64,000 bases of DNA from CATOSD01 sp965226695 (GTDB lineage: Bacteria; Chloroflexota; Dehalococcoidia; Lucifugimonadales; CATOSD01), in the NCBI GenBank assembly GCA_965226695.1, contig OZ245405.1, forward strand, positions 2,914,001 to 2,978,000. The letters run 5' to 3'. Shown here piece after piece: positions 44,762 to 52,872 of the stretch. The stretch's first letter is position 1. Every line of letters begins with the position of its first letter. The translations under genes and the position numbers were made by a program. The notes beneath the pieces were generated by a model, which did not search any database, was not told where the DNA came from, and saw only the letters and a program-made list of their open reading frames with translations.

Positions 44762-45703
44762 ATGGAGCAGGCCAACCCAGACAGGCCGCGCATCGCGCCG
44801 GCAGCCCTGCCCTTAGAGTTCGTCCGCGCGGTCCGGCCGCGCCAGTGGACGAAGAATCTCGTCGTATACCTTGCCCTGCTGTTCACGCTGAACGAGGCAT
44901 GGGAGGCGACCGATCTCGCTGGCGCGGCCTGGCTGGCCTTCGACGCGACGGTGGCCTTCGCGGTGTTCTGCGCGCTGAGCGGCGCGGTGTACCTGGCCAA
45001 CGACGTCCTCGACAGGAAGAACGACCGCGAGCACCCGGTCAAGCGCCACAGGCCAATCGCGTCCGGCCGGCTTCCTGCCGGCGCGGCGTGGGCCGGGGCA
45101 TTCGCGCTTGCGCTCTCCGGCCTTGCGGGCGCGTTCGCGTTGCAGCCCCTGTTCGGCGTGGTCTCCGTCGTGTACCTGGGCGCGATGGCGGCCTACTCGC
45201 TGGGCCTCAGGCGTCTCATCCTGCTGGACGTGTTCACCATCAGCCTGGGCTTCGTGCTGCGGACGGTGGCGGGCGCCGTCGCGATCGAGGTGCCCGTCTC
45301 TCCCTGGCTCTACATCTGCGCGGGGTTGGGGTCGCTGTTCATCGCGCTCGCCAAGCGCCGCGGCGAGCTCGCGTCATCCGGCGACGACGCCGCGAACCAG
45401 CGGGACACCCTGGGACGCTACACGCTGCCCCTGCTGGACCAGCTCATCGGCGTAGTCGCCACCTCGACCATAGTGGCCTACTCGCTGTACACATTCACAG
45501 CGACCAACCTGCCCGAAAACCACGCCATGATGCTCACCATCCCGTTCGTGGTGTACGGGCTGTTCCGCTACCTGTACCTGGTGCATTCCAGAGGTCTCGG
45601 CGAGCGGCCTGAGGAAGTCATCGTGACCGACGTCCCGCTGCTCTGCGCCATACTGCTGTGGCTGGCAACCACGGCCGGCATCTTGGCCCTGCTCCGCGCC
45701 TGA
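44762..45703 (+). CDS. UbiA-family decaprenyl-phosphate phosphoribosyltransferase-like protein
   Basis: The 313-residue polytopic membrane enzyme has about eight to nine helices. The prenyltransferase motif NDVLDRKNDREHPVKRHRPIASG (NDxxDxxxD) is followed by the second acidic region LGRYTLPLLDQLIG. VRPRQWTKNLVVYLALLF at the start is typical of the DPPR-synthase branch of UbiA proteins. These transfer phosphoribose to polyprenyl phosphate for decaprenyl-phosphoarabinose-type sugar donors. The ATG at 44762 is a choice; the frame is open upstream to 44648. Confidence 0.8.
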   Translation: MEQANPDRPRIAPAALPLEFVRAVRPRQWTKNLVVYLALLFTLNEAWEATDLAGAAWLAFDATVAFAVFCALSGAVYLANDVLDRKNDREHPVKRHRPIASGRLPAGAAWAGAFALALSGLAGAFALQPLFGVVSVVYLGAMAAYSLGLRRLILLDVFTISLGFVLRTVAGAVAIEVPVSPWLYICAGLGSLFIALAKRRGELASSGDDAANQRDTLGRYTLPLLDQLIGVVATSTIVAYSLYTFTATNLPENHAMMLTIPFVVYGLFRYLYLVHSRGLGERPEEVIVTDVPLLCAILLWLATTAGILALLRA

Positions 45704-45725
45704 GGCAATGGGTCCCGCACCCGTA

Positions 45726-45747
45726 GGGACAGGCTTGAAACCTGCCC
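45726..45747. repeat. Palindromic intergenic repeat, GGCAGG family
   Basis: GGGACAGG-CTTGAAA-CCTGCCC forms an imperfect hairpin shortly after the prenyltransferase stop. It resembles the palindrome at 19804-19824 (GGGCGGGTTTCAAACCCGCCC), and both are preceded by CGTAG. It may act as a terminator. Confidence 0.6.
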
Positions 45748-45806
45748 GTTGGCGTGTATGTGCTACAATTCCCCCGAGTCAAAGAGCACCAGTTGAAAAT
45801 AAATTC

Positions 45807-45829
45807 CCTTCCCCCTTGTTGGGGGAAGG
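45807..45829. repeat. Intergenic palindrome, CCTTCCCCC family
   Basis: CCTTCCCCC-TTGTT-GGGGGAAGG is a perfect 9-base inverted repeat followed by TTGACAG. It is nearly identical to the copy at 49791 and is one of two palindromes in this 220-base intergenic region. Confidence 0.8.
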
Positions 45830-45862
45830 TTGACAGACTTCCACCACGCTAATGCCCCCTAA

Positions 45863-45886
45863 CCCTCTCCCACAATGGGGAGAGGG
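45863..45886. repeat. Intergenic palindrome, CCCTCTCCC variant
   Basis: CCCTCTCCC and GGGAGAGGG are perfect complements around ACAATG. It is the second palindrome in the gap upstream of the aldolase-like gene at 45924, inverted in flanking context (CTAACCC precedes it), suggesting the two arms of a larger mobile unit. Confidence 0.75.
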
Positions 45887-45923
45887 GACTTTGGAAGGTC
45901 CCTTACCGAAAGGAGCAACGCAA

Positions 45924-46829
45924 ATGGCAGAGTTCGAGGGCGTATACCCCGCCATCATCACGCCGATGACAAGGGACGGCGAGCTTAACGAGGCGGCGTT
46001 TAGAGAGGTAATCGAGTTCAATATCGAGGCCGGCGTTCACGGCTTCTGGGTCGCGGGCGGCACCGGCGAGAGCGTGCTGCTCGAAGACCACGAGAACATG
46101 CGCATCGCCGAGATCGCCGCCGATCAGGCCAGGGGCCGGATCAAGAACATCATGCACGTGGGCGCGCCCAACACCCGGCGCGCCGCTGCGATGGCCGAGC
46201 ACGCCGCCAAGGCGGGCGTGGACGCCATCTGCTGTGTGCCGCCCTTCTTCTACCGCCAGCCGGACGAGGCTATCGTCGAGCATTACCGGACGGTGGCGGC
46301 CGCGGCCGACATCCCCTTCTTCGTGTACAACCTACCGCAGTCGACCGGCGTTGAGATTACGCCCGAGCTGATGGCCAGGATCCAGGAGAGGGTGCCGCAG
46401 CTCCGCGGGCTGAAACACTCCGCGCCGATAGTCCACAACATACGCGCCTTCGCCAAGATGGGACTGGAATGCTTCGTTGGCAACTGCATGATGATGCTGC
46501 CGGCGCTGACCATCGGCGCGACGGGCTGCATCGACGGGCCGCCCAACGTGGCTCCGGAGTTGTGGGTCGAAATCTGGCGCGCCTACAACGACGGCGACAT
46601 CGCCCGGGCGGAAGAAGCGCAGGACAGGGCCAGCGAGGTAGCCATTGCCGTGCGGCAGTTCGGCATGCACCCCACGCTGAAGGCCGTGCTGACCGAGCGA
46701 CTCGGCATCGACTGCGGCGACCCTCGCCCGCCGGGGCTGCCCCTGACGCCGGAGCAGCGGGCCGTACTCGTCGCCGACCTCGAACGGCTGGGCCTCACGC
46801 GGCGCGTGGCAGTGGCCTCGGACGACTAG
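45924..46829 (+). CDS. Dihydrodipicolinate synthase-family (NAL superfamily) lyase
   Basis: The 301-residue TIM-barrel Schiff-base aldolase starts at the ATG at 45924 (GAAAGGAG upstream). FEGVYPAIITPMTRDGELNE is the N-terminal signature. The active-site GGTGESVLLEDHE, the Tyr in PFFVYNLPQSTGVEI, and the Lys in QLRGLKHSAP are in place. It could be DapA itself, but isolated members often act on sugar acids or other 2-keto acids. No lysine-pathway gene is nearby, so I leave it at family level. Confidence 0.88.
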   Translation: MAEFEGVYPAIITPMTRDGELNEAAFREVIEFNIEAGVHGFWVAGGTGESVLLEDHENMRIAEIAADQARGRIKNIMHVGAPNTRRAAAMAEHAAKAGVDAICCVPPFFYRQPDEAIVEHYRTVAAAADIPFFVYNLPQSTGVEITPELMARIQERVPQLRGLKHSAPIVHNIRAFAKMGLECFVGNCMMMLPALTIGATGCIDGPPNVAPELWVEIWRAYNDGDIARAEEAQDRASEVAIAVRQFGMHPTLKAVLTERLGIDCGDPRPPGLPLTPEQRAVLVADLERLGLTRRVAVASDD

Positions 46830-46845
46830 GGCGCTCCGCACTGTC

Positions 46846-46868
46846 CCTTCCCCTTTGATGGGGGAAGG
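46846..46868. repeat. Intergenic palindrome, CCTTCCCC family
   Basis: CCTTCCCC-TTTGATG-GGGGAAGG is followed by TTAGAGCCTGCCCTGAGC and a run ending GGGATGGGGGTG. The same palindrome plus TTAGAGCC tail occurs at 49791. It lies between convergent genes. Confidence 0.8.
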
Positions 46869-46921
46869 TTAGAGCCTGCCCTGAGCTTGCCGAAGGGATG
46901 GGGGTGAAGTTCCCTCCCCCA

Positions 46922-47677
46922 TCAAAACACGCTGTAGCCGCCATCCACCGGCACCGAAACGCCCGTAACGTAATCGGACGCGGGCGCGGCCAGGAAAACG
47001 GCCGTGCCCGCCATCTCGTCCGGCTCGCCCCAGCGCCCCTGCGGAATGCGGGACTCGATGAAATCGTAACGCGGCCGGTTGTCCGTCAGGATGGGCGCCG
47101 TGAGGTTCGTGTGAATCCAGCCGGGCAGCAAGGCGTTCACCTGGATATTGTCCTTTGCCCACGCGACGGCCAGGCTCTTGGTGAGCTGCACCACTCCGCC
47201 CTTGCTCGCCGAATAGGGCGCCACCCAGTCGCTGCCGAATATCGAGGTCATCGAGCCAATGTTGATGATCTTCCCGCCGCCCTGGGCGGCCATGCCTGAA
47301 TAGACGGCGCGGCAGCACAGAAAGAGGCCGTTCAGGTTGATGTCGATCACCCGCTCCCACTCCTCCAGCGCGTAGTCCTGGGGCGGTTTGCGCACGCTGA
47401 CTCCAGCGTTGTTTACCAGCACGTCCACACTGCCGAACCGCTCGACGGTCCGCTTCACCATGTTCGCCACGGACGCCTCGTCCGCGACGTCCGTGCGCAC
47501 GCCGAGCGCGTTCACGCCGGCGGCCTCTATGCGGGAGACCGCGTCAGAAGTCTTGTCCTCGTTTCGGGCCGCCACAACCACGTTCGCGCCCGCTCTCGCC
47601 AGACCCAGGGCAATGCCCAGCCCAATGCCGCCGTTGCCGCCGGTCACCACGGCCGTCTTGCCACTCAGATCGAACAT
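46922..47677 (-). CDS. Short-chain dehydrogenase/reductase
   Basis: The 251-residue classical SDR starts at the ATG at 47677. TGGNGGIGLGIALGLARAG is the cofactor motif, NNAGVS the NAG motif, and YSASKGGVVQLTKSLAVAWA the Tyr-Lys active site. GSMTSIFGSD supplies the Ser. The C-terminal ASDYVTGVSVPVDGGY is typical. It resembles gluconate 5-dehydrogenase/3-oxoacyl reductase types; the substrate is unresolved. Confidence 0.93.
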   Translation of the reverse strand: MFDLSGKTAVVTGGNGGIGLGIALGLARAGANVVVAARNEDKTSDAVSRIEAAGVNALGVRTDVADEASVANMVKRTVERFGSVDVLVNNAGVSVRKPPQDYALEEWERVIDINLNGLFLCCRAVYSGMAAQGGGKIINIGSMTSIFGSDWVAPYSASKGGVVQLTKSLAVAWAKDNIQVNALLPGWIHTNLTAPILTDNRPRYDFIESRIPQGRWGEPDEMAGTAVFLAAPASDYVTGVSVPVDGGYSVF

Positions 47678-47721
47678 GCCGGAATCCACTGCGAAGTCCT
47701 CCTGTCTGCCTTGACGGCCGC

Positions 47722-48081
47722 CTACGCTCTGGAGCGCAGAGGGCCGTTCGGCCTGAACCTGTCCAGTATGGTGTTCGTCGCGGGCGAGAGAGCGACGCCG
47801 GACTTCCGCTGCCTGGCGAGCACGTCGAGGGCTAGGTCGGACATGCCGGGCCGCACCCGCAACGGTTCGGGCATGTACCTCATGCAGCGGCGAGCCAGCA
47901 CCTGCGCGGGCCGCGAGCTCTTCTCGTTGCAGCCGTAGGCGTACGGGCACATGTACGCGTAGCAGATTGTCGTCTCGCGGTAGTGCGCCGGGACGCGGCT
48001 GGTCGACGGCGGCATCCTCTGATCGAGCGACTGGCGGAGCCGCTCCTCGATGTCGCCGGGCGAGGCGGATGAGATGCGCAT
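47722..48081 (-). CDS. Small Cys-containing hypothetical protein
   Basis: An ATG at 48081 opens a 119-codon frame. Near residue 40 it has CYAYMCPYAYGC followed by NEKSSRP, then a cysteine in ARRCMRYMPEPLRV and a helical C-terminus (DLALDVLARQRKSG). The cysteine spacing could bind metal. No family is recognised. It lies upstream of, and co-directional with, the SDR gene. Coding support is moderate: the sense of the frame is plausible and the region otherwise would be a long gap, but the frame overlaps other open frames. Confidence 0.45.
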   Translation of the reverse strand: MRISSASPGDIEERLRQSLDQRMPPSTSRVPAHYRETTICYAYMCPYAYGCNEKSSRPAQVLARRCMRYMPEPLRVRPGMSDLALDVLARQRKSGVALSPATNTILDRFRPNGPLRSRA

Positions 48082-48354
48082 ACGTGGCCCTCTGGACACG
48101 GCGGGCGGCGGAGTCCGCAGGCGCGCGGGGCCATCCCGTCGGCAAGAAAAGATTAGAACATATGCTAATCCAAGTTTAGAACAAGTGCAATAGCCTGGCG
48201 ACGCTCTCTCCCCAGCTTGGAGAGGAAGGAAGAGGGACTGTCCGAAACGCGGCCACTTGCCGAGGCCCCCGCTTCCACATATCATTAGCCGCGTTGCCGC
48301 GCGCCGCCGTCCCACGGCGGCGCGCCAATCGCTGGCACAGAGGAGTCGCGCAAC

Positions 48355-49056
48355 ATGGTTGACAGACCCGACAGGGCGATCGTCGTCACGCCGCACCCCG
48401 ACGACGCGGAGATCGGCTGCGGCGGCACCATCGCCCGGTGGATACGCGAAGGCACCCGCGTGCTGTACGTGCTCTGCACCAACGGCGACAAGGGCAGCGG
48501 CGACCCCGACATGACGTCGCAGAGGCTGGCGGAGATTCGCGAACGCGAGCAGGCGGAGGCCGCGGAGGCGCTCGGCGTCGAAGAGGTAGTCTACCTGCGG
48601 TATCCCGACGGCGGCCTGGAGGACACATCGGAGTTTCGCGGCCACCTGGTGCGCGAGATCAGGCGGTACCGCCCGCAGATCGCCCTCTGCCCCGACCCAT
48701 TCCGCACCAGCTTTTACCTGCACCGCGACCACCGTATCTGCGGCCAGGTGACGATGGACGCGGTCTTTCCCTACGCGCGCGACAGGCTGCACTATCCCGA
48801 AGACGAGGCCGAGGGCCTCGAGCCTTACAAGGTGGCCGACGTTCTGTTCTGGGGCACCGAGACTCCCGACACCTACGTCGACGTTGCCGACACCATCCAG
48901 GCAAAGATCGACGCCCTGAAAAAGCACGCGAGCCAGCTCGGCGACAACGACCCCAGCGAGATTGACGAGTTCATCCGCGGCCACGCCCGACGCTCCGGGG
49001 AACGGGCCGACGTTCCCTACGCCGAGGCGTTTCGCCGCGTGCAGATTCACGGCTAA
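48355..49056 (+). CDS. PIG-L/LmbE-family deacetylase
   Basis: The 233-residue zinc-dependent N-acetylglucosamine-type deacetylase has the metal motif TPHPDDAEIGCGGTIARW at the N-terminus and the second His set in YLHRDHRICGQVTMDAV. Such enzymes deacetylate GlcNAc-conjugates in mycothiol, bacillithiol or GPI-like pathways. An MshA-like glycosyltransferase occurs at 51600, so a thiol- or glycolipid-related route is possible but unproven. The ATG at 48355 is the only suitable start. Confidence 0.9.
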   Translation: MVDRPDRAIVVTPHPDDAEIGCGGTIARWIREGTRVLYVLCTNGDKGSGDPDMTSQRLAEIREREQAEAAEALGVEEVVYLRYPDGGLEDTSEFRGHLVREIRRYRPQIALCPDPFRTSFYLHRDHRICGQVTMDAVFPYARDRLHYPEDEAEGLEPYKVADVLFWGTETPDTYVDVADTIQAKIDALKKHASQLGDNDPSEIDEFIRGHARRSGERADVPYAEAFRRVQIHG

Positions 49057-49062
49057 CCCCAC

Positions 49063-49803
49063 TTGTACGACCTGCACGCCCACATCCTGCCTGGATTGGA
49101 CGACGGCGCGAAGAGCATGGATGAATCCGTGGAGATGGCGCGCGTGGCCGCCGCCCAGGGCACGAGGGCGATTCTCGCCACGCCGCACCGCAAGGACGTT
49201 ACCGAACAGCACTCCGTGGCACACGCCAAGGCGCTGCTCGATGAGCTGAACGCGAGGGTCCGCGCCGAGGCCATCGAGCTGGAAGTGCTGCTGGGCATGG
49301 AGAACCATCTCGACGTCGACCTCCCCGCCGAGATCGGCGCGGGCCGCGCCCTGCCCATGAACGGCGCCGGCCACGTGCTGATCGAGCTTCCCTTCTTCGG
49401 CAGCCCCGCCTTCATCGCACCGACGCTGCACCGCGTACAGGCAGCCGGGCTAGTGCCCGTTCTGGCGCATCCCGAGCGCATTGAGGCGTTCCAGCAAGAC
49501 ACAGAACTGCTCGCCGAATTCGTGCGCGGCGGCATGCTGGGCCAGATTACGGCGGGCAGCCTGCTCGGCCACTTCGGCCTCTGTGTGCGCGACTTCACCT
49601 GCGAGCTGTTGAGGCGCGGCCTGGCCCACCTGATGGCGTCGGACACCCACGCGCCAACGGGCCCGCGCTGGCCCGGCCTCGCCGAAGGCGTACAGGCGGC
49701 AAGCGCCATCGTGGGCGCCGAGAGGGCGCTCGACCTCGTAAACGCCGTTCCCAAGGCCATCCTTTACAGCAAGCAGGTAAGCAGAGTATCCCTTCCCCCT
49801 TGA
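49063..49803 (+). CDS. CpsB/YwqE-type tyrosine-protein phosphatase (PHP fold)
   Basis: The 246-residue Mn-dependent PHP phosphatase starts at a TTG (MYDLHAHILPGLDDGAKSM, the HxH and DDG motif). ILATPHRKDV, GMENHLDVDL, HPERIEAF and ASDTHAPTGPRW supply the other metal ligands. Homologs dephosphorylate bacterial tyrosine kinases that control capsule export. The last codons SLPP and the TGA stop lie within a dispersed palindromic repeat at 49791-49813, so the native C-terminus was replaced or extended by repeat insertion. Confidence 0.9.
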   Translation: MYDLHAHILPGLDDGAKSMDESVEMARVAAAQGTRAILATPHRKDVTEQHSVAHAKALLDELNARVRAEAIELEVLLGMENHLDVDLPAEIGAGRALPMNGAGHVLIELPFFGSPAFIAPTLHRVQAAGLVPVLAHPERIEAFQQDTELLAEFVRGGMLGQITAGSLLGHFGLCVRDFTCELLRRGLAHLMASDTHAPTGPRWPGLAEGVQAASAIVGAERALDLVNAVPKAILYSKQVSRVSLPP

Positions 49804-49813
49804 TGGGGGAAGG
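49791..49813. repeat. Palindromic repeat overlapping the 3' end of the phosphatase gene
   Basis: CCTTCCCCC-TTGAT-GGGGGAAGG is a perfect 9-base inverted repeat followed by TTAGAGCCCGCCCCG and CGGGGATGGGG. It supplies the TGA (49801-49803) that stops the phosphatase gene. It is near-identical to the copies at 45807 and 46846. Confidence 0.85.
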
Positions 49814-49879
49814 TTAGAGCCCGCCCCGTACTCGATACGGGGATGGGGAGTGACGGCCGCGCCGCCTCCCTCGCCCCAA

Positions 49880-49909
49880 TTGTCGCGCCGAGGGCCGCTC
49901 TGTTACAAT
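49880..49909 (+). promoter_or_regulatory. Sigma-70-type promoter of the acetyltransferase gene
   Basis: TTGTCG (49880-49885) and TACAAT (49904-49909) are 18 bases apart and lie 49 bases before the ATG at 49958. Confidence 0.5.
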
Positions 49910-49957
49910 TTCGCACATTCGGGCCGGGGATCGGCCATCCGCCTCTGGGGGCAATGC

Positions 49958-50863
49958 ATGACGTCGTACACTCAGATACGGAGCTTTCGCTGGGAGGACA
50001 TCGAGGACTTCAGGCGGTTGTTCAACGACGTCAGTGGCATTACGGGCACCGACAAGGAGTACGACCCGGAGTACATGCGGCAGTTCCTTTCGCTTCCAAT
50101 GTGCGATCCGGAAGACAACTGCTTCGTCGCCGAGCACGACGGACGGCTGGTCGGCTTTACCCTGCTATCGCCTGAGACGCCGCTGGACCGCGTGGTGGCC
50201 AGCAGCGGCGTGCTGCCCTCCCACCGCAACCGGGGCACGGGCCCCCTGCTTCTCGGCGCGTGCATCGAGCGAGCGCGGCAACTGGACGTGTCGCTGATCC
50301 ACTCCGAGACGCCCGCCCACAACGCCGCGTCGCACCACGTCCTGGAATCCGAAGGCTTCTATCCCGTCAAGCGCTTCTGGCAAATGCGCTGGCAGCGCGC
50401 CGTGCTGCCTCCCTTGGATCTGCCCTGCGGCTACTCCCTGAGGTCGTTTCGGCTCTGCGAGGATGAGCCGATACTGACCACCCTGCAGAACGAGGCCTTT
50501 GGTCAGAACTGGGGGTTCTCCCCCAACACCGTCGACCAGATAAGGGCGCGCGTGCGGGTCAAGCGCTGCGACCCCGACGGCATCGTGTTCATCGTGAAGG
50601 ACGACATGGTGGCCGGCTACAACTGGACGCTTCGCTCCGGCAGCACAGGCTGGGTGTCGATGACCGGCGTGTCGGCGGCATACAGGGGCCGCGGCCTGGG
50701 CCAGGCCGTGGTGCTGGCGGGAATGCATTACCTGCGCTCCATGGACGTGGAAGCGATCGAGTTGGAAGTCGATTACGAGAACATGCCCGCGCGGGCACTG
50801 TATCTCAAGCTCGGCTTCGAGTCAGCGAGCCAAACCCTGTGGTACGAAAAGCGGCTTAAGTAG
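49958..50863 (+). CDS. GNAT-family N-acetyltransferase (two GNAT domains)
   Basis: The 301-residue protein starts at the ATG at 49958. Two acetyl-CoA binding segments are visible: VLPSHRNRGTGPLLLGACIE (motif A with RxxGxG) in the first half and VSAAYRGRGLGQAVVLAGMH in the second. ENMPARALYLKLGFE is the motif B ending. Tandem GNAT proteins include mycothiol synthase-like enzymes, which is notable given the PIG-L and MshA-like genes nearby. The substrate is otherwise unknown. Its stop overlaps the convergent DUF502 gene by eight bases. Confidence 0.9.
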   Translation: MTSYTQIRSFRWEDIEDFRRLFNDVSGITGTDKEYDPEYMRQFLSLPMCDPEDNCFVAEHDGRLVGFTLLSPETPLDRVVASSGVLPSHRNRGTGPLLLGACIERARQLDVSLIHSETPAHNAASHHVLESEGFYPVKRFWQMRWQRAVLPPLDLPCGYSLRSFRLCEDEPILTTLQNEAFGQNWGFSPNTVDQIRARVRVKRCDPDGIVFIVKDDMVAGYNWTLRSGSTGWVSMTGVSAAYRGRGLGQAVVLAGMHYLRSMDVEAIELEVDYENMPARALYLKLGFESASQTLWYEKRLK

Positions 50864-51596
50864 GGCCGCGCTTCCCCTCTTTCCTTTCGCCCGTCAACGC
50901 CTCCGGCTGAACTGCCTGCAACACCTCTGGCATTACGATGCCGCCCGAGAACACCACCTTCATGGCGTCCTCGACGCTCAGGTTGGAGTCCGTCACCTCA
51001 TCGTCCCTGGCAAAGGCGAGCATTCCCGACGTCGGGTTGGGTATGGTGGGGATGTAAATTGCCAGCACTTCAGAATCGGGGTCCTTCGGGTTTACGCACC
51101 TTGCCGTTACAAACCCCATGGCCAACACTCCCGGCCGCGGCCATTCGAGGAACACGACTCGGCTGAACTGGTGTTGGGATCCCGAGGAGAGCGAGTCCGC
51201 GGCCTGCTGGGCCACGGTGTAAATTCGCCTCGCGATGGGAATGCGGGTGAGCACCGCCTTTTGCCATCCCAGCACCATCTGGCCAATACGGCTGGCGTAG
51301 AGCGCTCCGACGGTGTACAGGAGCACGACTGTCACGATAACCCCAATGCCCGGGAAATCGAAGGGGATATACTTCATGATCGGCGTGAGCAGGCCGTCGT
51401 CGCCCCTGAATATGTTGTCGATAAAGGTGAAGACGGCCCGAATTATCAGAATGGTGACAAGCAACGGGATGAGGGCGAGCAGGCCCGCGAAGATGCGTCG
51501 CCAGAAGTGGCTTTCCAGGCGCTGGTAGAGAGCGCGTCGCCTGGTCGGCTCCTCCTCTTCCGCCTCAGGTGGCAGCCTTCCCTGGTCGCCCTTCAC
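50856..51596 (-). CDS. DUF502 family membrane protein
   Basis: The 246-residue protein starts at a GTG. Two membrane helices (FAGLLALIPLLVTILIIRAVF and IGVIVTVVLLYTVGALYAS) precede a conserved soluble region: IPIARRIYTVAQQAAD, RVVFLEWPRPGVLAMGFVT and VLAIYIPTIPNPTSGML. These are DUF502 hallmarks; the function is unknown. It begins three bases after the glycosyltransferase stop and is likely co-transcribed. Confidence 0.92.
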   Translation of the reverse strand: MKGDQGRLPPEAEEEEPTRRRALYQRLESHFWRRIFAGLLALIPLLVTILIIRAVFTFIDNIFRGDDGLLTPIMKYIPFDFPGIGVIVTVVLLYTVGALYASRIGQMVLGWQKAVLTRIPIARRIYTVAQQAADSLSSGSQHQFSRVVFLEWPRPGVLAMGFVTARCVNPKDPDSEVLAIYIPTIPNPTSGMLAFARDDEVTDSNLSVEDAMKVVFSGGIVMPEVLQAVQPEALTGERKEGKRGPT

Positions 51597-51599
51597 GCG

Positions 51600-52820
51600 T
51601 CACGACCTCGCAAGGCTCTCCACGGGCGCCTCGAGCAGCGAAGAGTACAGCCGCGAAAGGCTGTCCGCCGAGGCGCCCCAGCTCATGTGCCGCGCGTGGT
51701 CGGCTGCCGCTCTACCCATCGTCTCCCGCAGCGGAGGATTGCTGAGAAGCATATCGATGCGCTGGGCGAAAGGCTCAGGGCAGTGCCACGGGATAAGATA
51801 GCCCGTGTGCCCGTTGCGTATGAACGTCTTCAGCCCGCCAACGCGCGAGGCCACGACGGGAGTGGCGCAAGCCATCGCCTCGAGCGCCACCAACCCGAAG
51901 CTCTCGGAGTACGAAGGCAGCACGAACACGTCGGCCGCGCGGTAGTAGTCGGGCAGATCGGCCTGCTTCAGCGCGCCAGTGAAGGTGACCCTTTCCCCGA
52001 TGCCCAGCTCATGTGCCCGCCGCCTCAGCCGCTCCAGCTCGGTGTCGCGCCCCGGGGTGCCTCCCACTATCAGCAGCCTGGAGTCGCCGGCGTCCAGCAT
52101 GGCGACCGCCTCGAGCAGCAAGTCCAGCCCCTTCAGCGGCTCGATCCGGCCCACGTACAGAACCGTCGGCTCGCCCTTCAACCCCAGACGCTCCCGCGCG
52201 CCCGTCCTGTCGCCCGGGCGGAACAGGTCGAGGTCCACCCCCGGCGTAACGACGTGCACCCTCTCGGAGTCCAGCCCGTACAACCGGCGCAGGTCGTCCC
52301 GCTCCTGTTCGGTGGATACGACCACGCCGTCCACCGCCTCCATCACGTCGCCCTCCACGGAGAGGCGCATCTCGGCCTCGTCCTCCCCTGCGTGCGCCCG
52401 CAGCTTGGCAAGGGCCAGAGTGTGGAAGGTCGTCAGGTGCGGCACTCGCCAAAGCCGGTTAACCTCTATGCCGATGCGTCCGGACAGCCAGTAGTGGCTG
52501 TGAATGAGGTCGTAAGGCCGGCCCTCGGAGTGCGCGAAGTCCAGCAGGTTGTCCACGAATTCGGGTATGTGCCCGAAGAGCGCCGTCTTGGACTCGGTTA
52601 GCGGCCCGGCGCTGAGATGAACGACGCGGGCCCCCTCGCACAGGTCTACGATCCGGTCGTCGTGGGGATCGTGACAGCGCGTGAACACGTCGACCCTGTG
52701 TCCCCTGCCCGCAAGCTCCCTGGCCATCTGCAGCACGTACACGTTCATGCCGCCGGTGTCCTTCTCGCCGAGACGTGCCACGGGACAACCGTGAAAGCTC
52801 AGGGCCGCCAAGTTTACCAT
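51600..52820 (-). CDS. GT4 glycosyltransferase (MshA/sucrose-synthase-like)
   Basis: The 406-residue GT-B enzyme shows KDTGGMNVYVLQMARELAGRG (donor-side glycine motif), IHSHYWLSG, VLYVGRIEPLKGLDLLLEA, and ESFGLVALEAMACATPVVAS (EX7E). The order matches D-inositol-3-phosphate GlcNAc-transferase MshA and sucrose-phosphate synthases. With a PIG-L deacetylase and a tandem GNAT within 4 kb it might belong to a mycothiol-like pathway, but no MshC-type ligase is seen. Cytoplasmic. Confidence 0.88.
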   Translation of the reverse strand: MVNLAALSFHGCPVARLGEKDTGGMNVYVLQMARELAGRGHRVDVFTRCHDPHDDRIVDLCEGARVVHLSAGPLTESKTALFGHIPEFVDNLLDFAHSEGRPYDLIHSHYWLSGRIGIEVNRLWRVPHLTTFHTLALAKLRAHAGEDEAEMRLSVEGDVMEAVDGVVVSTEQERDDLRRLYGLDSERVHVVTPGVDLDLFRPGDRTGARERLGLKGEPTVLYVGRIEPLKGLDLLLEAVAMLDAGDSRLLIVGGTPGRDTELERLRRRAHELGIGERVTFTGALKQADLPDYYRAADVFVLPSYSESFGLVALEAMACATPVVASRVGGLKTFIRNGHTGYLIPWHCPEPFAQRIDMLLSNPPLRETMGRAAADHARHMSWGASADSLSRLYSSLLEAPVESLARS

Positions 52821-52872
52821 TGAGACTCTCCGATGGGGGAACCGCCGGCAATGGGCACCGGACGGCGGCGCG

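Noticed and set aside
47722..49431. Long minus-strand frame spanning the deacetylase and phosphatase genes
   Set aside because: Only the last 119 codons (from 48081) look protein-like; the rest is antisense to the well-supported PIG-L and CpsB genes.
51171..52601. 476-codon plus-strand frame opposite DUF502 and the glycosyltransferase
   Set aside because: Antisense of two recognised genes and without family motifs.
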